DNA from: Eubacteriales bacterium
Lineage (GTDB): Bacteria > Bacillota > Clostridia > Peptostreptococcales > Anaerovoracaceae
DNA: 7,884 nucleotides
NCBI GenBank assembly: GCA_029098205.1
Contig: JAQXNW010000104.1
Location: 1-7,884 of the forward strand
Direction: 5' to 3'
Position 1 is the stretch's first letter. Every line of letters begins with the position of its first letter. Positions 6,565-7,884 of the stretch are shown here, piece by piece. The position numbers and the translations under genes are program-made. The notes beneath the pieces are model-generated. The model saw only the letters and a program-made list of their open reading frames with translations. It had not been told where the DNA came from and did not search any database.

Positions 6565-6597
6565 GATCGTACGTTTCTTTATATATTCAGTACGATC
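6565..6597 (+). repeat. Inverted repeat in the ribE-ribBA gap
   Basis: GATCGTAC (6565-6572) and GTACGATC (6590-6597) form a perfect 8-bp inverted repeat around a 17-nt AT-rich loop. No T-tract follows, so it is not a normal terminator. It lies 26 nt after the ribE stop and 46 nt before ribBA. It could be an intercistronic mRNA stem affecting stability or relative expression, or a protein site. Confidence 0.5.
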
Positions 6598-6643
6598 CCG
6601 CATTCTGAAAAAAATAAACGTAAGAGAAAGAAAGGACAGAAAA

Positions 6644-7884
6644 ATGAATCAGGAAATTAAGCAGCCGGACGGAACCGAAAAAAATCAGATCGATCTTCCG
6701 GAGGGATTTGTATTCAGCACAATTCCGGAGGCGCTGGAAGATCTTCGAAACGGAAAAATCATTCTCTGCGCGGATGATCCGGACCGTGAAAACGAAGGCG
6801 ATATGATCCTGGCAGGAAAATTCGCAACCACCGAAAACATGAACTTCATTGCCAGCGAAGCCAAAGGGCTCATCTGCATGCCAATGGGAATCGAAGCGGT
6901 CAAAAGGCTTCATCTTCCGCAGATGGTCGAAGACAATACGGACAACCACGAAACAGCATTTACCGTGAGTATCGACCATGTCTCCACGACGACCGGAATT
7001 TCCGCTGTTGAACGGGGAATTACAGCACGTATGGCGGCAGATCCGAACAGCAAACCGCAGGATTTCCGAAGACCGGGTCACATGTTCCCTCTTATGGCAA
7101 AGAAAAACGGCGTTTTCGATCGAAATGGCCACACGGAAGCGACCGTGGATCTTCTCCGCCTCGCAGGCATGGAACCGGTCGGAATCTGCTGTGAAATTAT
7201 GCGTGAAGACGGCACAATGATGCGGACTCGTGAGCTCGCAGAATTCGCTATGAAACATAACCTGAAGTTCATTACGATCCGTGAACTTCAGGAATACCGC
7301 AAAAAACACGACAAGTTGGTGGAAAAGGTCACCGTAGCCGAACTTCCAACCCGTTTCGGCGATTTTAAAGCGCACGTGTATATCAACAAACTGAATGGAG
7401 AACATCATATCGCGCTCGTGATGGGAGACATCGGAGACGGAGAAAACGTGCTCTGCCGCGTACATTCAGAATGCCTGACCGGCGACGCGCTTGGATCGAT
7501 CCGCTGCGACTGCGGACAGCAGCTTCATTCCGCCATGAAACAGATCGCGGATGAAGGCCGGGGTGTTCTTCTCTACATGCGTCAGGAAGGACGCGGAATC
7601 GGCCTTGTAAACAAACTCCGCGCCTATGCGCTTCAGGATCAGGGAATGGATACGCTGGAAGCGAACCTCGCGCTCGGATTCCCCGGCGATATGCGTGAAT
7701 ATTATACAGGCGCTCAGATTTTGAAAGATCTGGGAATCCACACAATGCGTCTTCTGACAAACAACCCGCAGAAAATTTACGAATTAAAGGAATACGGCCT
7801 TGAGATTCTGGAGCGGATCCCGATCCAGATGCCTGCTACCTCCAAGGATCTGTTCTATCTGAAAACGAAGCAGAACAAAATGGG
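6644..7884 (+). CDS. ribBA: RibBA: DHBP synthase / GTP cyclohydrolase II, cut at 3' end
   Basis: A bifunctional enzyme supplying both precursors of lumazine. The N-terminal half makes 3,4-dihydroxy-2-butanone 4-phosphate from ribulose 5-phosphate; the C-terminal half opens GTP. I translated 413 codons with no stop before the window end. RibB motifs are DDPDRENEGD (44-53), STTTGIS (114-120), RRPGHMFPL (142-150) and GHTEATVDLL (162-171). RibA motifs are HSECLTGDALGSIRCDCG (274-291) with zinc ligands C277, C288 and C290, then RQEGRGIGLVNKLRAY (313-328) and LLTNNPQKI (370-378). The start is ATG at 6644 with AAAGGA (6631-6636) seven bases upstream. The first 20 or so residues are a polar extension. 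The last visible residues (KTKQNKM, then a partial GG codon) resemble the extreme C-terminus of family members, so only a few codons are probably missing. The gene follows ribE by 104 nt, as in B. subtilis, where ribH comes next. Confidence 0.97.
   Translation, partial: MNQEIKQPDGTEKNQIDLPEGFVFSTIPEALEDLRNGKIILCADDPDRENEGDMILAGKFATTENMNFIASEAKGLICMPMGIEAVKRLHLPQMVEDNTDNHETAFTVSIDHVSTTTGISAVERGITARMAADPNSKPQDFRRPGHMFPLMAKKNGVFDRNGHTEATVDLLRLAGMEPVGICCEIMREDGTMMRTRELAEFAMKHNLKFITIRELQEYRKKHDKLVEKVTVAELPTRFGDFKAHVYINKLNGEHHIALVMGDIGDGENVLCRVHSECLTGDALGSIRCDCGQQLHSAMKQIADEGRGVLLYMRQEGRGIGLVNKLRAYALQDQGMDTLEANLALGFPGDMREYYTGAQILKDLGIHTMRLLTNNPQKIYELKEYGLEILERIPIQMPATSKDLFYLKTKQNKM

Noticed and set aside
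6546..6587. A possible internal promoter before ribBA (TTGAAG and TATATT)
   Set aside because: The two elements are 30 bp apart, far outside the 16-19 bp range, and no extended -10 is present.
6587..7465. A 292-codon open frame on the minus strand opposite ribBA
   Set aside because: It is antisense to the clear RibBA coding sequence, with a His/Phe/Arg-rich translation lacking motifs; ribBA explains the region completely.

Overview
The window looks like a chromosomal segment from a low-to-mid-GC Firmicute, most likely a gut Clostridia or Lachnospiraceae-type bacterium. The reasons are purine-rich Shine-Dalgarno sites, the Bacillus-like gene order ribD-ribE-ribBA behind an FMN riboswitch, and a compact Tad/Flp pilus operon that starts with tadZ, as is common in that group. 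This assignment is an inference; no rRNA or other marker gene is present.

Minus strand, positions 4183 down to 1: a tightly packed type IVb (Tad/Flp) pilus operon in the order tadZ (ParA/MinD-like localisation factor), tadA/cpaF (assembly ATPase), tadB and tadC (inner-membrane platform proteins), then the first 32 codons of a small prepilin-like gene cut by the window edge. Genes overlap or lie under 20 nt apart, and each has its own ribosome binding site. tadZ is predicted to guide the machine to its site, TadA to power it, TadB/TadC to form the membrane platform, and the prepilin to be the substrate. Prepilin peptidase, secretin or envelope genes and TadE/F-like pseudopilins are not in the window and may lie beyond position 1.

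Positions 4184-4689: a divergent control region. It holds leftward promoter candidates for the tad operon, a rightward promoter candidate, a complete FMN riboswitch (RFN element), a strong intrinsic terminator as its expression platform, and a further leader of about 120 nt with two more potential hairpins before ribD.

Plus strand, positions 4690-7884: the riboflavin operon ribD (deaminase/reductase), ribE (riboflavin synthase alpha) and ribBA (DHBP synthase/GTP cyclohydrolase II, cut by the window end probably only a few residues before its stop). Together they cover all riboflavin steps except the phosphatase and lumazine synthase (ribH). ribH would be expected just downstream. FMN made from the product should feed back through the riboswitch.

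I see no wholly new system. The parts most worth a second look are in the pilus operon: TadZ lacks both signature lysines of the deviant Walker A motif, its C-terminus is overprinted by the start of tadA over 137 nt, TadC carries an extra soluble domain, and the prepilin has an unusual processing-site context.
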